DNA of 64,000 nt, taken from Novosphingopyxis baekryungensis DSM 16222 (lineage in GTDB: Bacteria > Pseudomonadota > Alphaproteobacteria > Sphingomonadales > Sphingomonadaceae). Positions 27,857 to 39,718 of this stretch are shown here, piece by piece. The notes below the pieces were generated by a model. It made no database searches and was not told the origin of the DNA. It was given only the letters and a program-made list of their open reading frames with translations. Position numbers and translations under genes: made by a program. The DNA lies in contig NZ_ATUR01000003.1 in the NCBI RefSeq assembly GCF_000420305.1, positions 62,001-126,000 of the forward strand, given 5' to 3'. Position 1 is the first letter of the stretch. Every line of letters starts with the position of its first letter.

Positions 27857-29953
27857 TCAGCGCACCATGACCCAAGTGACGAGCCCGACCAGGCCAAGCA
27901 GCATCACAAGCGCGTAAGAATAAAGATAGCCGGACTGGAAGCGCACAGCGAGGCCAGAGCTCGACCGCACGACATTGGCAACGCCGTCCGGGCCGAAGCG
28001 ATCGATCACGCCCTTGTCGCCTCCCTTCCAGAATATACGACCGAACCAGAAGGCCGGGCGCACAAAGATGAGGGTGTACAGCTCATCGAAATACCATTTA
28101 TTGAGCAGGAATTTGTAAAGCGGGCTCAGGTTTTCCGCCACCTGCCGCGGTGCATCGGTCTCACGCAGATACATGAGCGCTGCCACGAGAAGGCCGAGCA
28201 ACATCGCCGCCGTGGACGACCATTTCACCCAAGTCGGCACTTCGTGCATGGCGTGCATCAGCGGTTCGTTGAACGCCAGGCTACCCTGCCAGAAGGCACC
28301 GGCCGTTTCCGGCTCGACGAAGAAATTGTGGAAGACAAAGCCCGCAAAAACAGCGCCAACGGACAGAACGATCAGCGGTATCAGCATGCTGAGCGGACTT
28401 TCATGCGGATGATAGCCACCCGTGCCGTCCGGCAACTGTTCTGCATCGGCTGCATGAGCATGTGGCGCGCTGCCAGCATCTTCCTGCGCCGGAGGGTTAT
28501 CGGCAGCAGCTTCTTCATGGGCATGCGTCGCATGATCCACATCATTATGATGGCCGTGGATAGCGTGCTGAATATGTTCGCTATCGGCCCAGCGCGGCTT
28601 GCCCCAGAAGGTCAGGAACATCAGCCTCCAGCTATAGAAACTGGTCAGCAGGGCCGCGGAAACGCCCATGAACCAGGCATAGCCGGCATAAGGCGCGTCG
28701 GCTGCAAAGGCGACTTCGATGATCGCGTCCTTGGAATAGAAACCGGCGAAACCGCCCAGCCCCACGATTCCCACGCCGGTGATCGCCAAGGTGCCAGCCA
28801 TCATGCCCCAGAAGGTGACCGGGATCTGTTTGCGCAGGCCGCCGTAGAACCGCATATCCTGCTCATGGTGCATGGCGTGGATGACCGAGCCAGCCCCAAG
28901 GAACAGCAGCGCCTTGAAGAAAGCGTGCGTGAACAGATGGAACATCGCCGCACCATAGGCACCAACGCCCGCGGCAAAGAACATATAGCCAAGCTGCGAA
29001 CAGGTGGAATAGGCGATGACCCGCTTGATATCCGTCTGCACCAGACCGATCGTTGCAGCGAAAATGGCCGTGGTGGCCCCGACGATGGTGACGAAATTCA
29101 GCGCAAACTGGCTGGTTTCGAACAAGGGCGAGAGCCGGCAGACCATAAACACACCGGCGGTTACCATTGTGGCGGCATGGATCAGCGCGGAAACGGGCGT
29201 CGGCCCCTCCATCGCATCCGGCAACCATGTGTGAAGACCCAACTGGGCCGATTTGCCCATCGCTCCGATGAACAGCAGGATGCACAGCAGGCTCATCGTA
29301 TCCACCCGCAGGCCGAGGAAGCCGATGCTCGACCCCGCCTGATCCGGCGCTGCGACCAGAATCTCCGGGATCGAAACCGTCCCGAACACCAGAAACACGC
29401 CGAAAATCCCGAGCATGAAGCCCAGATCGCCAACCCGGTTGACGACAAAGGCCTTGATCGCCGCAGCGCTTGCGCTGGGCTTGCGGAACCAGAAACCGAT
29501 CAGAAGATAGGATGCCAGGCCGACGCCTTCCCATCCGAAGAACATCTGGACCAGATTGTCCGCCGTAACCAGCATCAGCATGGCAAAGGTGAACAGCGAG
29601 AGATAGGCGAAAAACCGCGGTTGATCCGGGTCCTCGTCCATATAGCCCCAGCTGTAGAGATGCACGAGCGCAGAGACGCTGGTGATCACGACCAGCATGA
29701 CCGCGGTCAATGTATCGACGCGCAGCGCCCAGTCGAAATCGAAACCGCCGGAGCGCACCCACGTCATGACCGGTTGCACATAGGCGCTTTCATTGCCGGA
29801 CATGAAAGCCAGGAAAATGGGCCAGCTCAGCGCGCAGGACACAAATAGCGCCCCCGTCGTCAACACCTTGGCGGGTACATTGCCGATGGATCGGTTGGCC
29901 AGTCCGGCCACAATCGCCGCGAGCAGCGGCAGAAATACGATGATCTGAATCAC
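27857..29953 (-). CDS. nuoL: NADH-quinone oxidoreductase subunit L, with His-rich loop
   Basis: The distal antiporter-like proton pump of complex I, with the long lateral helix at its C terminus. The 698-residue product shows the conserved [16 protein letters not shown] and [20 protein letters not shown]. Unusually, the loop encoded at about 28400-28590 has around twelve His in some 62 residues, mixed with Asp and Glu, between two membrane helices; this is far more polar than the usual loop. The start codon is GTG at 29953, eight bases after nuoK. Confidence 0.97.
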   Translation of the reverse strand: MIQIIVFLPLLAAIVAGLANRSIGNVPAKVLTTGALFVSCALSWPIFLAFMSGNESAYVQPVMTWVRSGGFDFDWALRVDTLTAVMLVVITSVSALVHLYSWGYMDEDPDQPRFFAYLSLFTFAMLMLVTADNLVQMFFGWEGVGLASYLLIGFWFRKPSASAAAIKAFVVNRVGDLGFMLGIFGVFLVFGTVSIPEILVAAPDQAGSSIGFLGLRVDTMSLLCILLFIGAMGKSAQLGLHTWLPDAMEGPTPVSALIHAATMVTAGVFMVCRLSPLFETSQFALNFVTIVGATTAIFAATIGLVQTDIKRVIAYSTCSQLGYMFFAAGVGAYGAAMFHLFTHAFFKALLFLGAGSVIHAMHHEQDMRFYGGLRKQIPVTFWGMMAGTLAITGVGIVGLGGFAGFYSKDAIIEVAFAADAPYAGYAWFMGVSAALLTSFYSWRLMFLTFWGKPRWADSEHIQHAIHGHHNDVDHATHAHEEAAADNPPAQEDAGSAPHAHAADAEQLPDGTGGYHPHESPLSMLIPLIVLSVGAVFAGFVFHNFFVEPETAGAFWQGSLAFNEPLMHAMHEVPTWVKWSSTAAMLLGLLVAALMYLRETDAPRQVAENLSPLYKFLLNKWYFDELYTLIFVRPAFWFGRIFWKGGDKGVIDRFGPDGVANVVRSSSGLAVRFQSGYLYSYALVMLLGLVGLVTWVMVR

Positions 29954-29961
29954 GGCGCGCG

Positions 29962-30267
29962 TCAGCCCTTCATCCGGTTGACGTCATCGACCGCGATGGT
30001 GCCACGGCCACGGAAATAGATGACGAGAATGGCCAGGCCGATGGCTGCTTCGCCCGCCGCAACGGTCAGCACGAACATGGCGAAAATCTGCCCGGTCAGA
30101 TCCTGCAACGCGCTGGAAAAGGCCACCAAGTTGATATTCACCGCCAGGAGAATGAGCTCGATTGCCATCAGGATGATGATCACATTTTTGCGATTCAGAA
30201 AAATGCCGAGCACACCCATCACGAACAGGATCGAGCTGACCACGAGATAATGTTCGATGCCGATCAT
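29962..30267 (-). CDS. nuoK: NADH-quinone oxidoreductase subunit K
   Basis: Small membrane-arm subunit with three helices. The 101-residue product carries conserved membrane Glu residues in [20 protein letters not shown] and [16 protein letters not shown], which belong to the proton path. It overlaps nuoJ by four bases and precedes nuoL by eight. Confidence 0.97.
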   Translation of the reverse strand: MIGIEHYLVVSSILFVMGVLGIFLNRKNVIIILMAIELILLAVNINLVAFSSALQDLTGQIFAMFVLTVAAGEAAIGLAILVIYFRGRGTIAVDDVNRMKG

Positions 30268-30878
30268 AGGTCGACCCCCTGCCCGATTTCCGGCGTCAGA
30301 TTTCGCACCGCATCTTGCGGACGACGGCGGACTTGCTTGGCCACATTCTGCGGCCGCGTGCCGCTACGCTTGCGATGGGTCAGCACGATCGCACCGATCA
30401 TGGCCACGAGCAATATGAGCCCGGCAGCTTCGAACAGGAAAACATATTTGGTGTAGAGGAGCGCGCCGATCGCCTCGAGATTGGGCACCGCCGCATCCAC
30501 GGGCGCGCTCGTCGCCGTGCCGAGCTTGATCGCTCCGGCACGAAACGCCTCGAGGCCCAGAACCAGTTCGATGGCGAGGAAGACCGCCAGCACAATGCCA
30601 AAGAAAAGATAGCGGGCAAAGCCAGCGCGCAGCTCGGCAAAGTCGATGTCGAGCATCATGACCACGAACAGGAACAGCACCGCGACCGCGCCGACATATA
30701 CAATGACGAGCAGCATCGCGATGAACTCGGCCCCCGCAAGCACCATCAACCCCGCGGCGTTGAAAAACGCGAGAATGAGCCACAGCACGCTGTGCACCGG
30801 GTTCTTCGCGAAGATCGTGAACGCGCCCGAAAGCAACACGATGGTGGCGAACAGATAAAAGGCAAAGGTCTGGATCAA
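30264..30878 (-). CDS. nuoJ: NADH-quinone oxidoreductase subunit J
   Basis: Membrane-arm subunit with five helices. The 204-residue product has the conserved [18 protein letters not shown], which holds the pi-bulge helix of this subunit. The start is TTG at 30878, with AGGGA just upstream; no ATG fits the frame. The start overlaps the stop of a 19-residue upstream mini-reading-frame as TTGA. The C terminus (from about 165) is basic and variable. Confidence 0.95.
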   Translation of the reverse strand: MIQTFAFYLFATIVLLSGAFTIFAKNPVHSVLWLILAFFNAAGLMVLAGAEFIAMLLVIVYVGAVAVLFLFVVMMLDIDFAELRAGFARYLFFGIVLAVFLAIELVLGLEAFRAGAIKLGTATSAPVDAAVPNLEAIGALLYTKYVFLFEAAGLILLVAMIGAIVLTHRKRSGTRPQNVAKQVRRRPQDAVRNLTPEIGQGVDL

Positions 30879-31016
30879 CGTCCCTGCATATCCCTTTTGA
30901 GCCCCATAGACGCTGCCAGCATCGGCACCGCCATCTCGTTACGAAATGCCCGTCATCATATTCGGGGCTCGGGGATTCACATTATTGTTTGTCGTTTGAA
31001 TCGGTCTGGCGGCGGC

Positions 31017-31502
31017 TTAGCGATAGGGCGCATCGGCGGCAAGGTTCGCGGCGATGGCGCGCTCCCATTTATCGCCATTCTCCAGCAATTTTCCCTTATC
31101 GTAGATCAATTCCTCGCGGGTTTCCGTCGAATATTCGAAATTCGGCCCCTCAACAATTGCATCGACCGGGCAGGCTTCCTGACAGAAACCGCAATAGATG
31201 CACTTGGTCATGTCGATATCATAGCGCGTCGTGCGCCGCGAACCGTCATCGCGTGGCTCGGCTTCGATCGTGATCGCCTGGGCCGGGCACACCGCCTCAC
31301 ACAGCTTGCAGGCAATACACCGCTCTTCGCCATTGGGATAGCGCCGCAGAGCGTGCTCGCCGCGAAAGCGCGGGCTCAGCGCGTTTTTCTCATAGGGATA
31401 GTTGATCGTCGCCTTCGGCTTGAAGAAATATTGCAGCGTCAGCCAGTGCGCCTTCAAAAATTCCCAAAGCGTATAGGCTTTGACGGTCTGTGCGAAGCTC
31501 AT
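31017..31502 (-). CDS. nuoI: NADH-quinone oxidoreductase subunit I
   Basis: Peripheral-arm ferredoxin-like subunit that carries iron-sulfur clusters N6a and N6b. The 161-residue product has two 4Fe-4S motifs, [12 protein letters not shown] and [15 protein letters not shown] at 31502 gives [15 protein letters not shown] and overlaps the nuoH stop by four bases. It is followed by a 138-base non-coding gap before nuoJ, the only real gap in the nuo operon. Confidence 0.97.
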   Translation of the reverse strand: MSFAQTVKAYTLWEFLKAHWLTLQYFFKPKATINYPYEKNALSPRFRGEHALRRYPNGEERCIACKLCEAVCPAQAITIEAEPRDDGSRRTTRYDIDMTKCIYCGFCQEACPVDAIVEGPNFEYSTETREELIYDKGKLLENGDKWERAIAANLAADAPYR

Positions 31503-32548
31503 GAGAGCGCTCCATAACGGGTGATCATCAAATAGCCGGACACCAGGAATACCCAGAACAGGCTGATCGGGAGAAATATCTTCCAGCCCAGACGCATCAG
31601 CTGATCGTAGCGATAGCGCGGGACAGTCGCCTTGACCCAGCTGAACATGAAAAAGCAGATGCCGATTTTCAGGAAGAACCAGATGATGCCGGGCACATAG
31701 TAAAGCGGTGCCCAGTCGACCGGCGGCAGCCATCCACCCCAGAAAAGCAGCGCATTGAGCGCGCACATCAGGATAACATTGGCATATTCGCCCAGCCAGA
31801 ACAGCGCGAACGCCATTGAGCTATATTCAGTCTGATACCCGGCGACGAGCTCCGATTCCGCCTCGGTCAGATCGAATGGGGCGCGGGCAGTTTCTGCAAG
31901 CGACGAAATGAAGAAAAGCACCGCAATCGGGAAGAGCAGCGGGTTCAGCGCATTGGCGTTGAATATGCCGAGAATGGTACCGCGCTGGGCATCGATAATG
32001 CCGCCCAGATTAGACGTTCCCGCCCACAGGATCACGCTGATCAGGATAAAGCCGATCGAGACTTCATAGCTGATCATCTGCGCTGCGGCGCGCATCGCCG
32101 AGAAGAAGGGATATTTGGAATTGGAGGCCCAACCGGAGATCACCACGCCGTACACGCCGAGCGAACTGATCGCGAGCACATAGAGCAGGCCGACATTGAT
32201 ATCCGCCAGCACCATGCCCGGCCCGAACGGGATTACTGCCCAGGCAAGCAGCGCCACCGTAAAGGTGATGATCGGCGCCATCAGGAAAAGGCCGCGATTG
32301 GATGCGGAGGGAATGATCGTTTCCTGCAGGAAAACCTTCAGACCATCGGCAAAGCTCTGCAGCAGACCGAAAGGACCGACGACATTGGGCCCCTTGCGTA
32401 GCGCGATTGCCGCCCAGATCTTGCGATCGGCATAGATAATCATCGCCACTGCCAGCATCAGCGGCAGCGCGATAAGCAGGATCAGGATCAGGTTCGCGAC
32501 GAACCAGCCAAAGCCGGCGCCGAGATGGGTCTGGAAAAACTCGGTCAT
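31499..32548 (-). CDS. nuoH: NADH-quinone oxidoreductase subunit H
   Basis: Membrane subunit at the joint of the two arms; it forms much of the quinone chamber. The 349-residue product has about eight helices and the conserved loops ERK-region [20 protein letters not shown] and [20 protein letters not shown]. It overlaps nuoG by four bases and nuoI by four. Confidence 0.97.
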   Translation of the reverse strand: MTEFFQTHLGAGFGWFVANLILILLIALPLMLAVAMIIYADRKIWAAIALRKGPNVVGPFGLLQSFADGLKVFLQETIIPSASNRGLFLMAPIITFTVALLAWAVIPFGPGMVLADINVGLLYVLAISSLGVYGVVISGWASNSKYPFFSAMRAAAQMISYEVSIGFILISVILWAGTSNLGGIIDAQRGTILGIFNANALNPLLFPIAVLFFISSLAETARAPFDLTEAESELVAGYQTEYSSMAFALFWLGEYANVILMCALNALLFWGGWLPPVDWAPLYYVPGIIWFFLKIGICFFMFSWVKATVPRYRYDQLMRLGWKIFLPISLFWVFLVSGYLMITRYGALS

Positions 32549-34551
32549 TCCGCAGCCTCCAGCATATCGACGCCATGGACCAGTTCGGCCGAGCAGCGAT
32601 TCATCGTCTCGCTGGCGCGGCAGATGGCGTTGGTCAAATAATAGTCACGAATGGGATAGCTCGGGACCCCGCTGGGGCTGTCGGCCAGCTTCGGCGGTGC
32701 CCAATCATACGGCACCAGGCCTTCATCCGCGAGCGCAGGCACATCCGCAAACATCGCCGCGCGAAGGCCATCGAAATCGTCAAACGGCAAGCGATGACCC
32801 AATATGTCCGACAAAGCGCGGAAAATTGCCCAATCTTCGCGCGCATCGCCCGGTGCGAACACCGCCTTGGCGCTGCGCTGAACCCGGCCTTCGATATTGA
32901 CGTACGTACCCGCTTTTTCGGGATAGGCCGCAGCCGGCAAAATGACGTCCGCCGCATGCGCGCCAGCATCGCCATGATGGCCGACATACACCTTGAAGCT
33001 GCTGTCGAACTGGCTGAAATCCACCTCGTCCGCGCCAAGGAAAAAGGCCAGCTTTGGCTTGCCACGCACGATATCGGCAATTCCGCCCGCCTGCGCATAG
33101 CCAAGCATCAGTCCGCCCATGCGCGCGGCCGAGGTGTGCAGCAGGTTGAAGCCATTCCAGCCTTCGCGCACCATCTTGAATTGATCGGCCAGCTTCAACG
33201 CGGCGCCATGCGCTCCATCGATGGTCAACGCGCCTGGACCAAGAATGAGGGCCGGTCGCTCGGCACCCTCCAATGCATCAGCCAGGGCCTGCGGCAGGCT
33301 GGACAGCCCGGCAAGATCATCTCCCAGCCACTGAACCTTGTAGGTCAGATCGGTTTCGGCGCCGAAAGCAAATATCTTGGCGCCGCGCTTGATCGCCTTG
33401 CGGATGCGGGTGTTTACCAGCGGCGCCTCATGGCGCGGATTGCTGCCGATCAGCAACACCACATCGGCATGCTCCAGATCGGCGAGCGGCGTGTTGAAAC
33501 GCACGGCATCGAGACTGGTGACGTCATAGGACATGCCGGTCTGCCGACCTTCCAACTGGTCCGATCCCATCGATTTCAACAGCGCCTTGGCGGCGTACAT
33601 CGTTTCGCAATCCACCTGATCGCCGGCAATGGCCGCAACGGACGAACCGGCGTTCACATCGGCGATGGCCTGAAACGCATCCTGCCAGCTGACAGGCTGA
33701 AGCGTGCCATCGCGGCGGACATAGGGCTTGTCGAGGCGGCGGCGCATCAGCCCGTCGATGGCGTAACGCGCCTTGTCGGTCGCCCATTCCTCGTTCACAT
33801 CGTCATTCACACGCGGCAGCACGCGCAGCACTTCGCGGCCACGCGCGCCGAACTGGATGTTGGTGCCGACGGCGTCCATCACGTCGATGCCGAGCGTCTT
33901 CTTCAATTCCCAGGGCCGCGCTTCGAACGCATAGGGCTTGCTGGTCAGCGCGCCGACCGGGCACAGATCCACCACATTGCCCGAAAGCTCGGACTGCACG
34001 GCATGTTCGAGGTAGGAGGTGATCTGCATATTCTCACCACGCCCGATCGCGCCGATATCCTCGACACCGGCCACTTCCTCGGCAAAGCGCACGCAGCGGG
34101 TGCAGTGAATGCAGCGGGTCATGATCGTCTTCACGATCGGCCCCATATATTTCTCGGTCACCGCGCGCTTGTTCAGCTCATAGCGGCTGCGACCCTTGCC
34201 ATAGGCCATGGCCTGATCCTGCAGATCGCACTCTCCGCCCTGATCGCAGATCGGGCAATCAAGTGGATGATTGATCAGCAAAAACTCCATCACGCCTTCG
34301 CGGGCGTGCTTGACCATCTCGCTATCGGTGCGGATTTCCTGGCCGTCGGCGGCAGGCAAGGCGCAACTCGCCTGCGGCTTGGGCGGCCCAGGCTTCACTT
34401 CGACCAGGCACATCCGGCAATTGCCGGCGATGCTCAGCCGCTCATGATAGCAGAAGCGCGGGATTTCCTTGCCCGCCAGTTCGCACGCCTGCAGCACGGT
34501 GGCGCCAGCGGGAACTTCGATTTCCTGTCCGTCTACGGTGACTTTAGGCAT
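32545..34551 (-). CDS. nuoG: NADH-quinone oxidoreductase subunit G
   Basis: Largest peripheral-arm subunit, carrying several iron-sulfur clusters. The 668-residue product has the N-terminal 2Fe-2S domain ([19 protein letters not shown]), a His-Cys3 site in [17 protein letters not shown], and [17 protein letters not shown] molybdopterin-oxidoreductase-like domain without cofactor residues completes it. Length fits the alphaproteobacterial/mitochondrial form rather than the longer enterobacterial one. Its ATG shares a base with the nuoF stop (TAATG). Confidence 0.97.
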   Translation of the reverse strand: MPKVTVDGQEIEVPAGATVLQACELAGKEIPRFCYHERLSIAGNCRMCLVEVKPGPPKPQASCALPAADGQEIRTDSEMVKHAREGVMEFLLINHPLDCPICDQGGECDLQDQAMAYGKGRSRYELNKRAVTEKYMGPIVKTIMTRCIHCTRCVRFAEEVAGVEDIGAIGRGENMQITSYLEHAVQSELSGNVVDLCPVGALTSKPYAFEARPWELKKTLGIDVMDAVGTNIQFGARGREVLRVLPRVNDDVNEEWATDKARYAIDGLMRRRLDKPYVRRDGTLQPVSWQDAFQAIADVNAGSSVAAIAGDQVDCETMYAAKALLKSMGSDQLEGRQTGMSYDVTSLDAVRFNTPLADLEHADVVLLIGSNPRHEAPLVNTRIRKAIKRGAKIFAFGAETDLTYKVQWLGDDLAGLSSLPQALADALEGAERPALILGPGALTIDGAHGAALKLADQFKMVREGWNGFNLLHTSAARMGGLMLGYAQAGGIADIVRGKPKLAFFLGADEVDFSQFDSSFKVYVGHHGDAGAHAADVILPAAAYPEKAGTYVNIEGRVQRSAKAVFAPGDAREDWAIFRALSDILGHRLPFDDFDGLRAAMFADVPALADEGLVPYDWAPPKLADSPSGVPSYPIRDYYLTNAICRASETMNRCSAELVHGVDMLEAAE

Positions 34552-35861
34552 TATTCCGCTGCTTCCATCATCGGCGTATCGCCATTGCGTTCATGAATCC
34601 GCCGCTCGATTTCGGGACGGAAATGCTTGATCAGCCCCTGGATCGGCCAGGCCGCCGCATCGCCGAGTGCGCAGATGGTGTGGCCTTCGATCTGTTTGGT
34701 GACCTGATGCAGCATGTCGATGTCGGAAATCTCGGCATCGCCAGTGCGCAGCTTTTCCATCACGCGCCACATCCAGCCCGTGCCTTCGCGGCACGGTGTG
34801 CACTGACCGCAGCTCTCATGCTTGTAGAAATAGCTGATGCGGCTGATGGCCTGCACGATGTCGGTCGAACGATCCATGACGATGACCGCCGCCGTGCCAA
34901 GACCGGAACCGACCGCTTTCAGACCGTCGAAATCCATCGGCGCGTCCATGATCTGCTCGGCGGGCACCAGTGGAACCGATGAGCCGCCGGGAATGACGGC
35001 CAGCAGATTGTCCCAACCGCCGCGAATACCGCCGCAATGCTTTTCGATCAGATCGCGGAACGGAATGCTCATTGCCTCTTCGACGACGCAAGGCCGTTCG
35101 ACATGGCCGCTGATCTGATAGAGCTTGGTGCCGTGATTGTTCTCACGGCCGAAGCTCGAGAACCAGGCCGCTCCGCGGCGCAGGATCGTCGGCACCACCG
35201 CAATGCTCTCGACATTGTTCACCGTGGTCGGGCAGCCATAAAGACCGGCACCGGCAGGGAATGGTGGCTTGAGGCGCGGTTGACCCTTTTTGCCTTCAAG
35301 GCTCTCGATCATCGCGGTTTCTTCACCGCAGATATAGGCGCCGGCACCGCGGTGCAGATAGACGTCGAAATCATAGCCGGACTTCGATGCGTTCTTGCCG
35401 ATCAAGCCTGCATCATAGGCCTGCGCAATCGCAGCCTCCATGACCTCTGCCTCGCGAATATATTCACCGCGGACGTAGATATAGGCGGCGCGCGCGCGCA
35501 TCGCGAAACCGGCGATCAGCGCACCCTCGATCAGCTTGTGCGGATCGTGGCGCAGAATCTCGCGGTCCTTGCAGCTGCCCGGCTCGGACTCGTCGGCATT
35601 GATGACGAGAAAGCTGGGGCGACCGTCCTTCGATTCCTTGGGCATGAACGACCATTTGAGACCAGTCGGAAATCCTGCCCCGCCGCGGCCGCGCAGGCCC
35701 GACGCCTTCATCTCCTCGATGATCTTGTCCTGCCCGCGCTCGATCAGCGCCTTGGTATCATCCCAATCACCGCGCGCTTCCGCCGCCTTCAGGCCCCAAT
35801 CCTGGAAGCCGTAGACATTGGTGAAAATCCGATCCTTGTCGGCGAGAAAGTCAAAACTCAT
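34551..35861 (-). CDS. nuoF: NADH-quinone oxidoreductase subunit F
   Basis: NADH-binding subunit with FMN and one 4Fe-4S cluster. The 436-residue product has [17 protein letters not shown] for [23 protein letters not shown] for FMN, and the cluster ligands [15 protein letters not shown] plus a later Cys in [17 protein letters not shown] at 35861 overlaps the stop of the 48-residue membrane peptide as ATGA. Confidence 0.97.
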   Translation of the reverse strand: MSFDFLADKDRIFTNVYGFQDWGLKAAEARGDWDDTKALIERGQDKIIEEMKASGLRGRGGAGFPTGLKWSFMPKESKDGRPSFLVINADESEPGSCKDREILRHDPHKLIEGALIAGFAMRARAAYIYVRGEYIREAEVMEAAIAQAYDAGLIGKNASKSGYDFDVYLHRGAGAYICGEETAMIESLEGKKGQPRLKPPFPAGAGLYGCPTTVNNVESIAVVPTILRRGAAWFSSFGRENNHGTKLYQISGHVERPCVVEEAMSIPFRDLIEKHCGGIRGGWDNLLAVIPGGSSVPLVPAEQIMDAPMDFDGLKAVGSGLGTAAVIVMDRSTDIVQAISRISYFYKHESCGQCTPCREGTGWMWRVMEKLRTGDAEISDIDMLHQVTKQIEGHTICALGDAAAWPIQGLIKHFRPEIERRIHERNGDTPMMEAAE

Positions 35862-36004
35862 GCCCCGCCTCCCATGGCGAAATAGATGCCCACGGCTAGC
35901 GCGATGGCGATGATGATCCCGAATGTCTTCACGACGCCTGTCAGCAGCTTGAGCGCGATAAAAAGGACGATAAGGCCGATGATGATCGGAAGAACAAGCT
36001 CCAT
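35858..36004 (-). CDS. 48-residue membrane peptide encoded between nuoE and nuoF
   Basis: A short reading frame that exactly fills the space between nuoE and nuoF. Its ATG shares a base with the nuoE stop (TGATG), and its stop overlaps the nuoF start (ATGA). The product begins [20 protein letters not shown] and has a second hydrophobic stretch ([19 protein letters not shown]), so it is a hydrophobic peptide of one or two helices. This coupling on both sides argues that it is truly translated. It may be an accessory or assembly factor for complex I; I know no named family. Confidence 0.75.
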   Translation of the reverse strand: MELVLPIIIGLIVLFIALKLLTGVVKTFGIIIAIALAVGIYFAMGGGA

Positions 36005-36690
36005 CACCATTCGCCCCGATAATCATGATTGGCGTCGACCATGGCGGTCAACGTGGTCGGGCCTCCCACCGGTTCGGACGTATGGCGGCCTTCGATCTGC
36101 GTTCCGGCCTTGGGGCTTTCGCCATTGGCCAGAGCATCGAGCACCTTCATGGTCTTGTCGTAATCCAGATCTTCGAAATTGTCGTCATTGATCTGAACCA
36201 TCGGCGCGGTGGCACAATTGCCCATGCACTCGACCTCGGTCAGCGTGAACATGCCGTCTGGCGTGGTTTTGCCCTTCACCATGCCCTTGTTCTTGCAGGC
36301 GGCCATGACATCGTCAGAGCCGCGCAGAAGGCACGGCGTGGTGCCACACACCTGCACATGATAGCGGCCGACCGGCTCAAGATTGTACATGGTGTAAAAG
36401 GTCGCGACCTCATAGGCGCGGATATAGGGCATATCGAGCTGCGCGGCGACATATTCGATCACCGGCACCGGCAGCCAGCCTTGCGTCTGCGTGTCCGCAC
36501 CGATCTGCCGCTGGGCCAAATCGAGCAACGGCATCACCGCTGAGCGCTGCCGCCCCTCCGGATAGCGCGCGATATACATTTTGGCTTTTTCGGCATTCTC
36601 GGCCGTCCATGCGAAGTCGGCATAGGGACGCTCGTCGGCCGCCAAGGGATCAGCAATCTGCTTTTCATTGGCGTAGGTTGGACCGCTCAT
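36004..36690 (-). CDS. nuoE: NADH-quinone oxidoreductase subunit E
   Basis: Thioredoxin-like 2Fe-2S subunit of the NADH module. The 228-residue product has the four cluster Cys in [11 protein letters not shown] and [16 protein letters not shown]. The C-terminal 55 residues beyond the core are polar and probably flexible, which makes it longer than the enterobacterial form (about 166). Its ATG overlaps the nuoD stop by four bases, and its stop shares a base with the small-peptide start. Confidence 0.96.
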   Translation of the reverse strand: MSGPTYANEKQIADPLAADERPYADFAWTAENAEKAKMYIARYPEGRQRSAVMPLLDLAQRQIGADTQTQGWLPVPVIEYVAAQLDMPYIRAYEVATFYTMYNLEPVGRYHVQVCGTTPCLLRGSDDVMAACKNKGMVKGKTTPDGMFTLTEVECMGNCATAPMVQINDDNFEDLDYDKTMKVLDALANGESPKAGTQIEGRHTSEPVGGPTTLTAMVDANHDYRGEW

Positions 36691-37922
36691 CGATCACTCT
36701 CCCCGAACACCACATCGATCGCGCCCAGGATGGCGGTCGCGTCCGGCAGCATATGGCCCTTGGTCATATAATCCATTGCCTGCAGATGACTGAATGCGGT
36801 CGGGCGGATCTTGCACCGATAGGGTTTGTTCGATCCGTCCGAGACGAGATACACGCCGAACTCGCCCTTGGGGCTTTCTGTGGCGACGTAAACCTCACCC
36901 TCGGGCACGTGGAAGCCCTCGGTGTAGAGTTTGAAATGGTGGATCAACGCTTCCATCGACTGCTTCATCTCGGCGCGCTTGGGCGGCACGATCTTGCGGT
37001 CGTCGCTGGCAATCGGCCCTTCCGGCATCTCGGCCAGACATTGTTTCATGATACGTGCGGACTGCCGACATTCCTCGACGCGCACCATCATCCGGTCATA
37101 GCAATCGCCATTGGTGCCGACCGGCACGTCGAAATCCATGCGATCATAGACATCATAGGGCTGCGACTTGCGCAGATCCCATGGAATGCCCGATCCGCGG
37201 ATCATGGGTCCGGAAAAACCGCGCGCAATCGCTTCGTCACGCGGCACCACGGCAATGTCCACATTGCGCTGCTTGAAAATGCGGTTGTCGGCCACCAGGC
37301 TGATCGCGTCCTCGAACAGCTTGGGGAATTTGGTATCGAGCCAATCACCGATATCGGTGAGCAGCTTCAACGGTACGTCCTGATGCACGCCGCCGGGCCG
37401 GAAATAGGCCATATGCATGCGCGCGCCCGAAGCACGCTCGAAAAAGCCCATGCAGTCTTCGCGGATCTCGAACAACCACAGGTTCGGCGTCATCGCGCCC
37501 ACATCCATGACATGGCTGCCGAGGTTGAGCAGATGATTGGAGATGCGGGTCAGTTCGGCAAAGAACACGCGCAGATATTGCGCGCGGATCGGCACTTCGA
37601 GATCGAGCAGCTTCTCGATGGCCAGCACATAGCTATGCTCCATGCACAGCGGCGAGCAGTAATCGAGCCGGTCGAAATAAGGCAGCGCTTGAAGATAGGT
37701 CTTATACTCGATCAGCTTCTCAGTGCCGCGATGCAGCAATCCCACATGCGGATCGACACGCTCGACGATCTCGCCATCCAACTCCATGACCATGCGCAGC
37801 ACGCCATGGGCCGCAGGATGCTGCGGACCGAAATTGATCGTATAATTCTGGATGTCGGTGTCACCCAGCGTCGGGTCGGCGCCGTCAGTCTCATGCCGCA
37901 TCTCTTCGAGATAGTCCGCCAT
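36687..37922 (-). CDS. nuoD: NADH-quinone oxidoreductase subunit D
   Basis: 49-kDa-type subunit that forms the quinone-binding site with NuoB. The 411-residue product has [19 protein letters not shown] with the quinone-site His, [12 protein letters not shown], and [16 protein letters not shown]. It is separate from NuoC, unlike the fused enterobacterial NuoCD. Its ATG shares a base with the nuoC stop. Confidence 0.97.
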   Translation of the reverse strand: MADYLEEMRHETDGADPTLGDTDIQNYTINFGPQHPAAHGVLRMVMELDGEIVERVDPHVGLLHRGTEKLIEYKTYLQALPYFDRLDYCSPLCMEHSYVLAIEKLLDLEVPIRAQYLRVFFAELTRISNHLLNLGSHVMDVGAMTPNLWLFEIREDCMGFFERASGARMHMAYFRPGGVHQDVPLKLLTDIGDWLDTKFPKLFEDAISLVADNRIFKQRNVDIAVVPRDEAIARGFSGPMIRGSGIPWDLRKSQPYDVYDRMDFDVPVGTNGDCYDRMMVRVEECRQSARIMKQCLAEMPEGPIASDDRKIVPPKRAEMKQSMEALIHHFKLYTEGFHVPEGEVYVATESPKGEFGVYLVSDGSNKPYRCKIRPTAFSHLQAMDYMTKGHMLPDATAILGAIDVVFGESDR

Positions 37923-38761
37923 CAGTCCTTGTCCTTCCCGTCACCATCGACGGTTTTTTCGGGTTCATGCTGCTTGGCATGGCCACCCTTTGTCTGGTCC
38001 GGCGCATCAAGGTCCTTCGCGCCGCTGTCTTTCACAGCCGGACTGCCTTCGGAGACGGTCTTGGACGCCTCTTTCTCGGCAGCCTTGCCGGCGCCGGTAT
38101 CGGCGGGCTTGTCGGTCTTCTTCGGCTTGTCGACGCCGTCACCGGTTGTCGATTTCTCGTCGCCGGGCAGGACATAATCGGCGCCTTCCCACGGACTCAT
38201 GAAATCGAAACTGCGGAAGTCCTGTGCCAGCTCGACCGGCTCGTACACCACGCGCTGCTGCTCTTCGGAATAGCGCATCTCGACATAGCCGGTCAGCGGG
38301 AAATCCTTGCGGAAAGGATGGCCGCGAAAGCCATAATCGGTGAGGATACGGCGAAGATCGGGATGTCCCGAGAACAGCACACCGTACATGTCGAACACTT
38401 CCCGCTCCAGCCAGTCGGCATTCGGCCAGACGACGGTTGCGGTCGGCACCGGGGTGTCTTCATCCGTGGCAACCTTCACGCGAATACGGTGATTCCTGGT
38501 CAGGCTGAGCAGATGGTAGCACACCTCGAACCGTTCCGGACGGTCAGGATAATCGACGCCAGCGATCTCGGCCAGCATCTGATAGGCATGATCGTCGCGC
38601 AGCAGGCGCAGCGCATCGGCAATGCTGTCGCGCACCACGGTGATGCTGATCTCGCCATGGCTGTCCTTGCCCTCGACGAACATGTCGCCGAGCGCGGCGG
38701 ACAATGTGTCGAGCACACCCTCATTCGAGGCATATTTCGGTGCGGAATGCAGCACGGCCAT
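37922..38761 (-). CDS. nuoC: NADH-quinone oxidoreductase subunit C with long charged tail
   Basis: 30-kDa-type peripheral subunit. The core ends at about residue 202 with the family marks [40 protein letters not shown] and [10 protein letters not shown] further 77 residues, rich in Lys, Asp, Glu, Thr and Pro, form a disordered tail that the usual NuoC lacks. The frame of the tail is uninterrupted and ends on nuoD by one shared base, so it is not a frameshift artefact. Confidence 0.96.
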   Translation of the reverse strand: MAVLHSAPKYASNEGVLDTLSAALGDMFVEGKDSHGEISITVVRDSIADALRLLRDDHAYQMLAEIAGVDYPDRPERFEVCYHLLSLTRNHRIRVKVATDEDTPVPTATVVWPNADWLEREVFDMYGVLFSGHPDLRRILTDYGFRGHPFRKDFPLTGYVEMRYSEEQQRVVYEPVELAQDFRSFDFMSPWEGADYVLPGDEKSTTGDGVDKPKKTDKPADTGAGKAAEKEASKTVSEGSPAVKDSGAKDLDAPDQTKGGHAKQHEPEKTVDGDGKDKD

Positions 38762-38777
38762 CGTCAGTTCCCGCCCC

Positions 38778-39353
38778 TCAACGCTCGATCGTGCCGATGC
38801 GGCGGATCTTCCGCTGCAACTGCATCACGCCATATAGCAAGGCTTCCGCCGTGGGCGGGCAACCTGGCACGTAGATATCGACCGGCACGATCCGGTCGCA
38901 ACCACGAACAACCGAATAGCTGTAGTGATAATAGCCGCCGCCATTGGCGCAACTGCCCATCGAAATCACATATTTCGGATCGGACATCTGGTCATAGACC
39001 GTGCGCAGCGCGGGTGCCATCTTGTTGCACAGCGTTCCAGCCACGATCATCACGTCGCTCTGACGCGGGGATGCGCGCGGCGCTGCGCCGAAGCGCTCCA
39101 TGTCATACCGCGGCATGTTGACGTGGATCATCTCGACAGCGCAGCAGGCAAGACCGAAGGTCATCCACCACAGCGAACCCGTGCGGGCCCACTGAAAAAG
39201 ATCTTCGGTGCTGGTAACAAGGAAACCCTTGTCCTGCACTTCGCTGTTCAGCTCATTATAAAACCCTGCGTCGGGCGGCGTAACCTCACCCTGCCCGCGC
39301 GGCCCCCAGTTCTGGCCGGGCGTGTTCTGCTCGGTATCGGCGATCATTCCCAT
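38778..39353 (-). CDS. nuoB: NADH-quinone oxidoreductase subunit B
   Basis: Carries cluster N2, which passes electrons to quinone. The 191-residue product has the tandem Cys pair and neighbours in [20 protein letters not shown], a Cys in [17 protein letters not shown], and the final [13 protein letters not shown]. It starts inside the 3' end of nuoA (ten-base overlap) and precedes nuoC by 16 bases. Confidence 0.97.
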   Translation of the reverse strand: MGMIADTEQNTPGQNWGPRGQGEVTPPDAGFYNELNSEVQDKGFLVTSTEDLFQWARTGSLWWMTFGLACCAVEMIHVNMPRYDMERFGAAPRASPRQSDVMIVAGTLCNKMAPALRTVYDQMSDPKYVISMGSCANGGGYYHYSYSVVRGCDRIVPVDIYVPGCPPTAEALLYGVMQLQRKIRRIGTIER

Positions 39354-39718
39354 TCCAGCGCTCCCACTTTCCAGGCGTAGATGAAGCCGATGATCAGCTC
39401 AAACAGGAACACCATCATCGTGGCCCAGCCAGCAATACCGATCTCTTCCAGGCTAACTGCCCAGGGAAAAAGGAACGCAGCTTCCAGATCGAAGATGATG
39501 AACAGGATCGCCACCAGATAAAAGCGCACATCGAACTGGCTGCGCGAATCCTCGAACGCGGGAAAACCGCATTCATATTCGGCCAGCTTCGCCGCTGTCG
39601 GCTTGTGCGCGCCGGTCAGCCGCGCAACGCCCATAGGCAGAAACACGAAGATTGACGAGATGGCGATGGCAACGCCCAGAAACAGCAAGATGGGCAGATA
39701 TTGAGAGAGGTCGACCAC
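39344..39718 (-). CDS. nuoA: NADH-quinone oxidoreductase subunit A
   Basis: Small membrane subunit with three helices. The 124-residue product has the conserved loop [20 protein letters not shown] and the acidic helix residues in [16 protein letters not shown]. It is the first gene of the complex I operon nuoABCDE-x-FGHIJKLMN. The 117 bases upstream to the inositol monophosphatase gene should hold the operon promoter, though I see no clear -35/-10 pair there. Confidence 0.97.
   Translation of the reverse strand: MVDLSQYLPILLFLGVAIAISSIFVFLPMGVARLTGAHKPTAAKLAEYECGFPAFEDSRSQFDVRFYLVAILFIIFDLEAAFLFPWAVSLEEIGIAGWATMMVFLFELIIGFIYAWKVGALEWE

Noticed and set aside
27731-29848. Plus-strand open frame of 705 codons opposite nuoL
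   Set aside because: His/Arg/Gln-rich antisense shadow of nuoL; the same pattern recurs opposite nuoM, nuoG and nuoD.
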